Source of the DNA: Geosiphon pyriformis
Lineage: Eukaryota > Glomeromycota > Glomeromycetes > Archaeosporales > Geosiphonaceae
Assembly: GCA_016748015.1 (NCBI GenBank)
Contig: JAAOMT010000381.1
Location: 1 to 64,000 of the forward strand
Reading direction: 5' to 3'
Length of the DNA stretch: 64,000 bases
Part shown: in pieces, positions 1-10,671 of the stretch
Numbering within the stretch: the first letter of the stretch is position 1
Layout: the number at the start of each line of letters is the position of its first letter
The notes under the pieces: model-generated
Database searches by the model: none
What the model was told of the DNA's origin: nothing
Seen by the model: the letters and a program-made list of their open reading frames with translations, nothing else
Made by a program: the position numbers and the translations under genes

Positions 1-689
1 ATGAAATGATAATAGTGAGGCACAAGTTAAAAAAATGACAGCGAGAAAAGCAGTGTAGATGGGATGCAAAATTTAAAATAAAATTAGAGCATTGACATAA
101 GAATATCTAAAAAGAATCATCGATCATAATATCAGAAAACCCTATTACTGTGTCTACTCTATCCTACAAAGGTAAAAAGGAGGGAACGACGTACCTGAAG
201 CATGGACCCAGTTGATGGAATGAAACAGGGCATACGCGAATAGAGGACAGCAATAAGTTCACGAGTTAGTCAACATCGAAAACATTCCCATGAACGGATG
301 AATAAACGAGGCAGAAGTGATACATGAAAATAAACTTTCATACTAAATGCCTATCTTCGTCTAACAAGACAGGTTTGACAACAGAAAATAAGAGGTGAAA
401 AAGAGAAATAACCACTTGTTAGTCAGCTATCGGTCAATAACAGAGACGCATAAACATGAACCAAAGAATACACGTTGAATGGAAGGAAAAAGCAGTACAG
501 GTAGATATGTGAACACAGTCGTTCAGAAAGTGCATTACACAAAAGAGAGGAGAATAAGACACAGACTGCAAAATAAAGAAACGTCGTTAGTTGTCATAAA
601 CTCTACTCTATATACGCTGTCTACTCTAACCTAGTACATACTACTCTACCACCCCAACACCTAAGCAACAAACTCATAATAAAAGAAAA
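1..689. other. Less A+T-rich island without a recognisable gene
   Basis: This stretch is visibly richer in C and G than the rest of the window and keeps CpG dinucleotides, which are rare elsewhere. No frame on either strand gives a long open stretch. The motif CTACTCTA recurs near 151-161 and at 600-650. It could be untranslated or intergenic DNA belonging to the broken minus-strand ORF that follows, but nothing in it proves a transcript. Confidence 0.4.
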
Positions 690-1054
690 TCATATTACAA
701 AGTCGTTACCTGTATCATCTGTTGCTGTACGTAGTTTTTCTGCCCATTTTAGCAACTCCTCTTTCCACTCGTTCTTTTCTACTTTTAAATCATTTGCTTC
801 TTCTTCCAACTCTTCCTTTGCTTTTCGTCTACATCCTCCTTCTCTCTCAGATTCTTCTTTAATTCACTTAACCTATCTAGCTTCTCCACGCATCTGTCAT
901 ACTCGCTCTCAGCTTTCTTCAATACTTGTTTAATATCTTCAACGCTCGCGTGTTTGTTATAGTTTGGGAAGATATGGCCTAATATATGTTTGGTTGGTTT
1001 CAGATCTTTGATTATCAGTATAAATTTACTATTTAGGTGACAAACCCGCCTTTG
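690..1054 (-). pseudogene. Frameshifted coiled-coil ORF fragment, family unknown
   Basis: Read on the minus strand, an open frame runs from 1,054, just after a TAA at 1,055-1,057. It starts ..CHLNSKFILIIKDLKP.. and becomes strongly heptad-like and charged (..KKAESEYDRCVEKLDRL..). Near 831-845 the sensible reading changes frame and continues as ..KAKEELEEEANDLKVEK.. to a TGA at 690-692. Both halves are Glu/Lys-rich with coiled-coil character and share a codon usage less A+T-biased than any neighbour, so I treat them as one broken gene. There is no in-frame ATG, so the 5' part is missing or lies in another exon. I do not recognise the family. The fragment ends abruptly where A+T-rich DNA begins. 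Confidence 0.45.
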
Positions 1055-1289
1055 TTAAATTATAACAATATTAATTATTTTTATATTTTAATGTTGTATA
1101 AAATCGGTTTTATTATTTTAAAATAAAAATAATTGTAAGTTTTAAAAATTAGGGTTAATACTATTAAAATTGGAAAAAATAAAACCAGTATTAAAATATA
1201 TTTTTATTATTATTTGGTAATTTTATATTAATTTTAAACTTATTAAATAAAAGTTTATGTATTTTAATTTAGAAATTATTTTTTATGTA

Positions 1290-3529
1290 TTAACCTACAA
1301 CAGCAAAAATTCAGTTAATTAGAAAGTTATTTTCAACAATCAATGATTTTAAGAAGGCCACTATTTTTTCAAAATTTACTTTAAAGAAAAGCATGGAAAA
1401 AACCACATTATTGGCCAAAAAAAAGAGAATTATTGTAAATACCAATCTTAAGAAACAAGAAATTAAATCAGATTAGGCTGTAATCATCAAGAAAATTTCT
1501 ATAAATATGCCAAAAAATATGATTGTCATTGCAGTATTTGAATTTGGCCAAATTAAGTTGATCAAAATTCAATTAATTAGTATATGGCAAAAAACTATGG
1601 TTGAATTTACCAAATTAGATGAGACTGAACAGCTAGCTTTTAAATAGTCATTCTTAATTGGGAAAAACTTGGTATGTATAATTATGGCTGTGAAAAATTG
1701 CAGTATTTGAATGTTTAGAGATTGGTTCAAGGTGTTTCTGTTTACTTTATCTGTAAAAACAACTGTCTATAATCTTGGAACTCTTTTGGAAAGGGCTAAT
1801 AAGAAAACATATGTCATTAATTGCTTATTTAATACTGGCAATCAGGTTTGCTGTGCTGTAATTAGTTTTGAGTCAGATAAAAAGCTGAAATCTGTCTTTT
1901 ACATAAAGCTGATTTTGGATGATATAAAACTCTTATGGACTAAAATAAATTTGGTATGGTGCAAAAAATACAAACATTTTGAGTATTTTGCTCTTGAGTA
2001 TAGTATATTAAATACATCAGTTTTGTCTCTCTTAAAATCTTATAAAAGTTTTATCTCTAAAAAAATTTGTCTTTAGCTTACCAAATTGTATGCAAAAAAG
2101 AATGTTCCAATTTCCCATTGTTATTTATAGAATATAGAAATTATATATTAGTACATAAATTAACTAATCAAAATAAGACATAGTAAAAGTGGAATTCCAG
2201 AATTTCTCTCAAAGAAATTGCAGGATTTCAGAATATTTTTCAAGAAATTCTAGGATTCCTAATTAAAAAATTAAAGAATTCAAGAAATTTCATATAATAA
2301 AATTTATGTATATATAGTGGTAATATTAAAAGCAAAAAAACAGAATCTTTAGTTTAGACCTCCAGTTTCAATTCCATATCTATTTTTTTATATGATAGTA
2401 TTTTATAACTTGAAATAAAAACATCAAATATTAATAAAATACTTATTATCATTACAATCTATTTTTTTACTATTAACAACTTATGTTGATAATTGCTAAT
2501 ACTTAATTACACTAAACCAATAGCTTTTGATTATGGTTATTAACAGAATACTAAATCTTTCTTGTCTTGACTTATCTCTTTATTTTCTTTTCTTTTCTTT
2601 TGTTTGTTTATTATTTACTAATTAATTAAAAATTAAGCACTGAGTTATTGATATCAAAAAGATTGGTAAAAAACTCAAGAATAAGGATAGACACTTGAAA
2701 TTAAGAGATAGTTTATCAGGGAACCAGCCATTAAGCTAAGAAAAAAATTGATGAAATAATCATTCTGAAAAACTACAGATTACAACACATACTAATTCGA
2801 AAGTTGGAGAGAAAACTAAAAACATTATACCAAAATATCAACATTAAATCTTTGTTTATTATATAAAGAACTCAACCAAAACCTTCAAACTCCAAAATCT
2901 TCAAATATTACTAATATTATTTAACTATTAAATACTAACTTATGGGTTTGCTATTTGTTTTCAGATCCCAAATAATTTCTTCTAACACTATTTTGCAGTT
3001 TTTGGTAGCAGATTTTGAATGCAGGTAGTCTTAGTTGCTTTTTTTTTGATAGTTCTTGTTTTAGTTTTGGTTTTAGTTCTGGTCTTTTTTTTTCTGATGT
3101 CTCAAATAATAAAAAAAGCACACTAGTTGTTTAAGATGGTTTTTCAATTAATAATCATTTGGCTTTTTTGAAGCATTTCTTGAAGCTTTTGGCTGATCAA
3201 TTATTGAGTATTGTAAGAAAACTAAACATAGTTAATCTGGTGTCTTTGGCATCTATTTTTTAATTTTTTTCTCCTGCTGTAGTTGTGCTTTTAAGTTTAA
3301 ATTCAGATTTAAATATGGTTTTGAATGTTTTGCAAGTGTTTCTTGTAACTTTTTTTTTAGTTATAATGGATACAACTTTAGCTTTAGATTTAAGTAGTTT
3401 AAAAATCCTAACTACTAAGATGGACAGTTTGGAATCGAAATTAGTGGCTTTTGAAGTTTCCATTAATTTTGTTTTAGTAAAGTTAGATTAATTGTGTACT
3501 GGTTTAGATTTCTTAGTACATTTTTTATT
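1290..3529 (+). pseudogene. L1 ORF1: RRM-like, CCHC-knuckle nucleic-acid-binding protein (broken)
   Basis: This is the RNA-binding ORF1 product of L1. From about 1,330 it reads ..LFSTINDFKKATIFSK.., then an RRM-like stretch (..AVIIKKISINMPKNMI..IWQKTMVEF..), a clean open segment at 1,711-2,076, and a CCHC position reading CKKYKHFEYFALEY. Relative to C-x2-C-x4-H-x4-C, the second Cys, the His and the last Cys are all Tyr, so zinc binding is lost. The frame is cut at 2,118 by the solo LTR and resumes at 2,988 with ..FAVFGSRF*MQ.., where * is TGA. The C-terminal part holds ..LSSLKILTTKMDSLESK.. and a short helical tail before stops near 3,529. In this family ORF1 protein coats element RNA. The family assignment is from recognition. 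Confidence 0.83.
2119..2987 (+). mobile_element. Solo LTR of family LTR-A (869 bp) inside L1 ORF1
   Basis: It starts TGTTATTTATAG and ends TTCTTCTAACA, giving TG..CA termini. The flanks are CCAT (2,115-2,118) and CTAT (2,988-2,991), a 4-bp duplication differing by one C-to-T. The same sequence recurs at 9,035, 13,640, 18,734, 24,197, 49,132 and 50,091. Plus strand here means the orientation of the parent element, inferred from E2 and E3 where gag/pol are attached. No internal sequence remains, so it is a recombination footprint of a Ty3/gypsy element. Confidence 0.85.
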
Positions 3530-6500
3530 TTAATGAATAATTTGGTATAAAAGATTGCTATATGCAATGTTTACAATATTAATGTTCTGGCTAAATAAAA
3601 AGATATAATACATTAGCATGTTGATTTGAATAACATAATATTAATCATCACTAAGACAAAGTTGAAGTCTAATATTAAGCTTTGAATTATAAACAAATTT
3701 GATAGGATGAACATTTTTACTTCTGGTCTGGATAATGACTTTCTTGGAATGAGTATAATAATTATTATAAACAATTTCTTGGCTCACTATGTCTTCAAAG
3801 TTAAGAAAATCTTAGGTTATGTTATTTTAGTAAGGCTTTTGTTCAAAAAAAGATTGTTTATTATAATCTTAAGTTTGTATGCTGAAGTTTTTATCAAAAC
3901 AAGATTTAATCAAGTATTAGATATCAATTTTTTTATCATTAAAGCAGCCAACTTCAATACTTTCATGATACTAAATAGAAATTTTAACAAGAATAGTATA
4001 AAAAAAAGTGCAAGTTTCAGGTTTTGTAAAGATCTAAAGCTAGTCAACATGTTTTATAAACATTTATTGGTCAAGACTTTCATTTGAAACAATTTTAAAG
4101 GTATTAAGAAGATCATTAACTTTATTTTTGTGAACCAAAGTCTGGTGTTTGTTATTACTAATTATAAAGTTGGTAAAGTTTCTGAATTTTTTGATACTGA
4201 TTACAGCAGTTTTAATTGTAATTGGTTTAAGTGGTTTTCTAGATGTTTATCTTAATGCTGAGCATAAACAGACCAATAAAAATAGATAAAAGTTCAAAAT
4301 TAAGAATGCTGAAGCTGACAAGTGATCATGATTTAAGAAGTGTTCATTGGACAAGTTTTCAAAATTATTACTTTAATTTAATAATGCAAAAAATTGTGAT
4401 AATTTGGACATTATATAAGAGGTTTTAAGAGATATTATAGTTAGTGCTGCTAATGAGATGTTTTTTAAGCTATGGTTTAGTGAATTTTATTGTTCAAAAA
4501 ATAGATAGTTGTCATGGTTTTTCAAGCTAAAATTGTTGGTATTCAAGCTTATAAGATATATAGATTTAAATCAATGGCTAGATACTATTTGTTTTCTTGA
4601 TGCTTGGTCTGCTATTAACATAAAAGAAGTAACCAAAATGCATACAATGTTTAATAATGATAAAAGAATAAAAAAGATTCAAGTTTATCTATTAAGAATT
4701 AAAAAAAGTTATTAAAAGTTCAAGTTTTATGAGTTTAGAGCTACCAAAAATAATTCAATTAAGAAGGTTATAGATTAACATATAAAAAACTTTTGTTTTA
4801 ATAAAAGTAAAATAATTAGGAGTGTTTTGGATTAACTATTTAGGAAGATTGTTCTTGACTATCTGGTTGTAGATAATTAATTGATCTTAAAATCATGTAA
4901 AGTCAAATCTATGATCAATACAATTATAAAAAGATGAATGAGAGAGTATACTGTACTTAATACATGATCTAATCAATATGCTTCTTTGGATTATGTTGAT
5001 AATGATGCTTTTACAAAGATTATATATATTATCAAATTTGATAAGTTTCTTTGTATTGTCAGAAATTTATCTGATAGCAAAGCTGTTAGTCTTTTTGACA
5101 TTTCTAATAAACTTTAAAAACATGGTAATAGACAGATTCTGGCTGGTTTATTGAATATCTTTACATCAGATTTGGTATCTATATAATAGAAACAAGTCTG
5201 AGTTTTCATAATACCAAAGCCTTATAACTAAAAAGAAACTCTTACCAATATTAAGCCAATAACTTTAATTAAAACAGTTTGGAAGATCTTGTTAAAGATT
5301 CTCTTGGAAAAAATTTTCTTAGTTTGCATTAAGTATAATGTCTTGTATAATAACAATTTTTCAGTTTTGAAAGACATGTTCATTCAGATTCCAATTTTTA
5401 TTATTGGCTTATTAATGAAGAATGCATTAGAAAAGAACAGAAAACTTTGGTTGGTTCTTCAAGATATGCAAAAAACATATGATTTAGTTAGATGGTCTTA
5501 TTTATATAATAACTTAAACAAAATTAAAATATGTTCTCATTTTATAAAGTTTTTTGGTAATATATACAATAATAAAATTAATTGGATAATGACAGATTTT
5601 GGGCTTACTGATGAATACACAGTTCATAATAGTCTAGATCAAAAGAAGATTTTTTTGCTACTGTTATAAAGAATTTTTTATGATCTATTACTTTGTAAGA
5701 TTAAAAAGCACAAACAATTATTTGATTACAAAATAAGTTCAAAATTCTTTATAAAAACTGGTAGAATTAATCTTAAGGATAACAAAACTTTTTTTTTTAC
5801 TGTAGGTGCCTTTGTTAACAACACTATTTGAATTAGAAATTGCATGACAACTACTTAATGTATTTTGAACATTGCTAGCAAGTTTTTTTCAATTAATAAT
5901 ATTTTAATTAACATAAATAAAACAGTTACCATTTCTATTAACTAAGGTATTAATGAGACTTTGTTATCTATTAATAATTCAAAAATCTCAATAATCAAAA
6001 GAAGCGAATTTTATAGATATTTGAGTATTTTTCTGTTGATTAATGACCTATCTAAGTCAAACTTAACCAAAGTTTATTCAAATGTTAAGTTCTTTTTTAA
6101 TGTAATTTTAAAAAAAGTTATTACTAAAAAAACAATTTTTGTATTTGGTATCTGCTATTTTGCAGCCTATCATTAATTATAAATTGCAATTTAGTTGTGT
6201 TTTAAAAAGTGTTTATAAAAAATAGGACAAAATATTGAGAAAAAAGTTAAAGCTTAAGACTAATTTGTTTAAAAATTTTTCGAATGAGGCATTATATTAC
6301 TTTGAGTTATATAGTTTGACAACTTTTAGGCAAGTGCTTGCTGAAAATTTGGTGGCTAATTTGGTTAACTTCTCTAATACTGATAAAATTATTGGTAATT
6401 TATTTAAGCATAGAGTTATAGATCTACAGATTACTAATTGAATGCTTTAGCACTTTCTTTAATTTTCAGTTATATTGTCAATTAATCTTATGAATTGTTT

Positions 6501-8195
6501 TTTGGCAGATGCAATACACACTCTTGTTTTTTGCAACCTATTTCTAAGTGGTGTATTGCTTGATATTTTTCAGACCAGAAAAGATGTTGCAGTCATAAAA
6601 ATACTGAGTTTAAACAGTTATTTAGGCACAGCTAAGTCTTTCAAAAAATACAGCATAGTTTTTATAAACTAGTTTCTGAATTGTCACAGCATATGTATTA
6701 CATAAAACATCTTTTGCAGATGGAAAAAGCTGGATCTCAGAAGTCTGATTTCTGCTTGGTTCAGTTTATTAGTTAAATTTATTAGTAATGGTGGTTTAAT
6801 AAATGATAAGATACTGAGTTCTTATCTCATTCTTATTAACCACTCTTATAACTTTAATTTTGTTTATAAGCACCTATTAGATTTCAGGCTGCATTTTGTA
6901 AAAATTTTTACAGATAGCTCTGTTAAAAGTTTGGATTTAGTTGGTGTTTGTGATAGTGCTGCTGCTTATTTTCCAAACATTAATATTAATATTAGGATTA
7001 AGATTAATAGCTTGTTGTTTTTAATTTTAGTAAAACTGTAGGTTATTACTCTTGTATTAAAATGTGTATTCACTTCTAGCTTAATTATTTTGTTTACTAA
7101 TAGCCAGACTTTATTGAACATTTGTAGCTTTAACAAAAATGTGTTTGGTCCTAATTTTTGCAATAAATGCTAAATTGAAAAGGAGCATATTCATCAGATC
7201 ATTTTGAATAAAAGTTTGTCTGTTTTATAAAAAAAAGTTAAGAGTCATTCTGGTGTTATCAAAAATAAATAAGCTGATTTTTATGCCAATGCTGTAACTG
7301 TTTCTGGTTCTGTGTTGCCTTTTAGTGTATCATGCCATTTTCTCAATATTGAAAACAGATCTGTTTTTAGAAATACTTATTACTTTGTTAAGTGCCTGTT
7401 TAATACAATTAATTTTGTTGAATAGAAATTCAAGTGTGCTGATAGTATTATAAATGCAAACAGTAGTATTAATTTTAACATGGTTAGAATTTTTAATGTT
7501 TAACACCCTGATAACAAGATTTATTCTGGTTATATTAGCATATTGTTAGTATTACTTTAGTCCTATTTCATAAAAGCATTGTATTGCTACTTGCTGGTGG
7601 TCAAGAAAAAAAAATTGTACAATCCTAAATATCTAAGTATAACTTGTATTCAGTGTGGTATAATAGAAAATTCTGATTACATATTTGTATAAATGTATGA
7701 TAGTAGTACTAGGAAGAAATTATTGTTAAATATTGTTCTAAATAGAATGGAATAGTAGATACTTTTGCTAAAAATAATGTAATTTCTAAGTATTTGTATA
7801 AAGCTAGAATTTCTGTTAACTTGTATATGACACTAATTAAGAGTTTTGTGTTAAAAACCTGAATGACTGATACAATATGCCATTTGGGTACTGGATTTAA
7901 TGGTAGTATAATGGTTGTTAAATTGGTTTGTGATTTAGCCAATAGCCACAAATCTGCTGTTTGGCTGCTTATAGCCAAATTAAAATTTTTTTATAAAAAA
8001 CATAATATTTTACTATATAATAGTTCTGCCATTTTTTTGGTACTCAGTATGTTATTTTTATGGTGTTTTGTTGTAATTTAACATTTTGGTATTAAAATAG
8101 GCATCTATATTTGCTTTGGTTTGTACTTTAGTCTGTTTAAATTAAATTTTGGTTTTTTGTATAGAATTTTGTTTGTAGATAGTGTAAGTATATAG
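3530..8195 (+). pseudogene. L1 ORF2: endonuclease, reverse transcriptase and RNase H polyprotein (broken)
   Basis: ORF2 nicks target DNA and copies element RNA into it. The APE-type endonuclease lies at about 3,540-4,250; the family's G-D-F-N is now R-N-F-N (..MILNRNFNKNS.., about 3,966-3,992), losing the catalytic Asp. The reverse transcriptase occupies about 5,280-6,180. Motif A still has its Asp (..LVLQDMQKTYDLV.., about 5,453-5,490). The FVDD-type active site reads FVNNT (5,811-5,825), so both Asp are Asn. RNase H begins near 6,900 with IFTDSS, first Asp kept. The C-terminal region continues to a TAG at 8,193-8,195. Dozens of stops and several frame changes exclude function. Lost Trp, Gln and Arg codons account for many of the stops. 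Confidence 0.87.
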
Positions 8196-8327
8196 TGCTA
8201 TTTTAATTGGTCTAAGTGGCTAATTATGTATAAAAAATACATAAATTATGCTTAATTTAAGATCTTGTTTAATTTTATGTATTTAGATAGTAGTTAGGCT
8301 GTGCTTGTTAAATGTTAATAAAAAAAA
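8196..8327 (+). repeat. LINE 3' tail of L1
   Basis: The sequence downstream of the ORF2 stop is shared with L3 (42,168-42,301) and L2 (31,311-31,439, minus). It includes AATTGGTCTAAGTGGCT, a short stem-loop (ATGTAT..ATACAT) and a terminal TTAATAAAAAAAA. Such shared 3' ends are what LINE reverse transcriptases recognise when priming at the target. Confidence 0.75.
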
Positions 8328-9034
8328 TATATGATTGTTTTTTGGTAATAGATTTATAATATTTGGTTTCTAAATATTTTTTTTATATAAAACCAATAAA
8401 TTTTTAATTATTCAAATTTATTTATATTATTGATTTAAATTTTGAAAAGTTTTTAAAGATTTTGTTTTATATTAACTTAATAAATATAGCTGTTATTTTT
8501 TTATGCTAATTAATAAACTTTTTTAATTATAATAACATTTTATTATAATTATTATAATTAATAATAAATTAGATAGTATTTTGTATTAATTCTATATTTT
8601 TTTATACTTAATTTTTTATTATGTTATATAATATAAATTTAGATATAATTAAAAAATTTAATATTTATTTGAATGATTTTTTGTTAATTTTTAATTTATA
8701 AAATAATAAATATTTATAATTATATTATTGTTTTTTTATTTATTAATATACTATTAAATAAATATTATTTAAATATAAAATATATTGAAAATATATAAAC
8801 AAAAATAAAAAATAAAATTAATTACTATTATAAAATACAAATATGTATTTTTATATTATATGTTTTTAATTTTTTAAAGCTTTTAACTATTTTTTTATTA
8901 ATTTTAAAAAAAATTATTTAATATTATATAAATTTTTAACAAATTTATTTGTTATATTAGTATTAATATCTTAAAAATAATAAAATATTAAATTTATAAT
9001 TTTTTAAACATAAAATTAGTAATTAAAATAGTAT
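8328..9034. other. A+T-rich spacer, nothing recognised
   Basis: About 700 bp between the L1 tail and the E3 LTR. It is almost pure A/T with many TAATAT and TTATTATA runs. No open frame of any length, LTR terminus or RNA gene was seen on either strand. Confidence 0.6.
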
Positions 9035-9514
9035 TGTTATTCATAAAAAAAGTATACAAAAAAGAAATAAAAAAAATAAATCATAAGAATATATTAAAAA
9101 AAATGGTATTTAATATGTAAACATATTTTTAAGAATGTGTATATTTACAAAAAATGAGCATATTTTTAAGAAATTATGACATATTGCTTAAAAATAAGTA
9201 CAGTTTTAAAAAATAGTATAAAAAAGAATAGAAATATATAAGATTTTATATAACAAAAAATATATATATAGCAGTAGTATTAGAAGTGAAAAAAAAGCAA
9301 ACAAATTTAAATTTAAAAAATTTTAAGTTAGTTAACAATAAATATTTATAATATACTTTTTTCTTTAAAAAATAGTTTTATATATCTTAAAGTAGAATCA
9401 TTTAAATATCAAATAAAATTATTATTTTATTATTCAATTTATGTTATTCTTTTTATTGAATTAAAATTGTTATTTTTTATTTAACTACATTAAAACAATA
9501 GTTCTTAATTATAG

Positions 9515-10310
9515 TGTTACAATTCAAAAATTTAATAGAATTATAAATAATATAAATTAGCCAATCACAAAATAGCACAGCAACAATTTATAAAAAGAAA
9601 AAGAAATAATTTACACATAACAGCAAGCACTACTGTGCAATAGCAGCAAACATTATTATACAAAAGCAGTAAGCACTATTTAGAAATAACAGAAATAGAG
9701 TATTACAAAATGTTATTTTGTAAAACAATAATTATATATATATATAATAGTTTAATGATAAAAAATCTAATAGCTTCAACTCAAAACAACAAATATCTAA
9801 ATAAAATCTTATTCAAAAAGATTTAATAAAAATAATAAATTGAATTAACATTACAATTATAAGATTAACAATAGAATTCACATATTCTCTTTAGCAAATA
9901 AAATTATTATTCCATTTTTGAATCTTTTGGAAAAATAATCTCTAATCAAGATTATTCATGTAATTATTAATTAAATTGAAAAAGCTTTATTATATACTTA
10001 AAAAAATCATGAAAAAACCATTAACATTCTGTGTTTCTAGATTAAAAAAACACATTAGGCAATTGCAAAAATAGCCTCAGAAAAGACCCCAAACAGTAAA
10101 TAAATTTCAGATTAGTATCTAAAAAGAAGTACACAACATACAAAAACAACTAAGATTAAAGAAAAAACTTATATAACAACATTAAGAGAAAACTTTCAGT
10201 ACATTATTATTAATATTCAATACATAAAATTGAGGAACTCATAAAAGATTAATTACAATTAAAATGGGATATTAACAATTAAAATATACCAAGAAAATCT
10301 TTCTATAACA
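9515..10310. mobile_element. Solo LTR-like insertion, family LTR-C (796 bp), nested in E3 LTR
   Basis: The insertion starts TGTTACAATTC and ends TTTCTATAACA. The surrounding LTR-A sequence is continuous if it is removed. Flanks are ATAG and ATGA; both can come from an original ATGG (the sequence at this site in the 2,119 copy, GATTATGGTTATT) by one G-to-A each. Inside are four 23-bp tandem units (9,619-9,710) and a TATATATATATA run near 9,735. No other copy is seen in the window and no coding sequence is attached, so orientation is unknown. Confidence 0.65.
9619..9710. repeat. Four 23-bp tandem units within LTR-C
   Basis: The units begin at 9,619, 9,642, 9,665 and 9,688 and share AGCAGYAARCAYTA-like cores. 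The fourth is the most diverged. They lie just upstream of a TATA-like run, so they may be U3 enhancer repeats; that role is inference. Confidence 0.6.
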
Positions 10311-10671
10311 ATGACTATTAATAGGATATTAATTTTTTATTTTTTTTTTTATTTTTTTTATTTTTTTTCTTTGTTTTTGTATTGTGTACTAATTAATTAA
10401 ATATTGAGATATTAATATCAAAAATAGTCTGGTAAAAAATTTGTAAAACAAAAGTAAAAACTTAAGAATACAACTGTTAGATTAAATTGGTCTTTACACT
10501 AAAAAAAAAATTTAAAAAAACAATTACTAAATAAATCTCTGTTTATTATACAAAAAACTTAACCAAATCTTTAGATCTGAAAATTTTCAAAAATTACCAA
10601 CAATATTAGTTATTAAGTACTAAGTTATAAGTTTGTTATTTATTTTAATATTCAAATAATTACTTGTAACA

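Larger units (their letters stand above)
1280..8327 (+). mobile_element. LINE copy L1, near full length, decayed
   Basis: This is a non-LTR retrotransposon with two ORFs followed by a 3' tail ending in an A-run. ORF1 (about 1,290-3,529) has an RRM-like region and a CCHC knuckle. ORF2 (3,530-8,195) has endonuclease, reverse transcriptase, RNase H and a C-terminal Cys-containing region. The order and sequence style match a LINE family I recognise from arbuscular mycorrhizal fungi. A solo LTR (2,119-2,987) splits ORF1; the coding sense resumes directly after it. Every domain has stops and substitutions explained by C-to-T or G-to-A changes. The 5' boundary is uncertain: coding similarity is visible from about 1,280, and the 225 bp before it are A+T-rich without clear content. 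Confidence 0.88.
9035..10671 (+). repeat. 5' LTR of E3 (LTR-A), interrupted at 9,515-10,310
   Basis: It starts TGTTATTCAT and ends TTACTTGTAACA. The outer parts align with other LTR-A copies. The portion at about 9,050-9,200 is the variant U3 with degenerate repeats of about 40 bp (..AAGAATGTGTATATT..) also seen in the copy at 49,132, not the AATTCC-rich U3 of the other copies. A TATATATATA run near 9,256-9,270 lies where a TATA box is expected. Confidence 0.75.

Noticed and set aside
7709-8081. Overlapping ORFs on both strands near the end of L1
   Set aside because: Both are shifted readings inside the decayed ORF2 C-terminal region.
8196-8327. tRNA gene or tRNA-derived head in the LINE tail (A-box-like TTGGTCTAAGTGG)
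   Set aside because: No acceptor stem or proper B box could be drawn; kept only as a conserved tail with a stem-loop.
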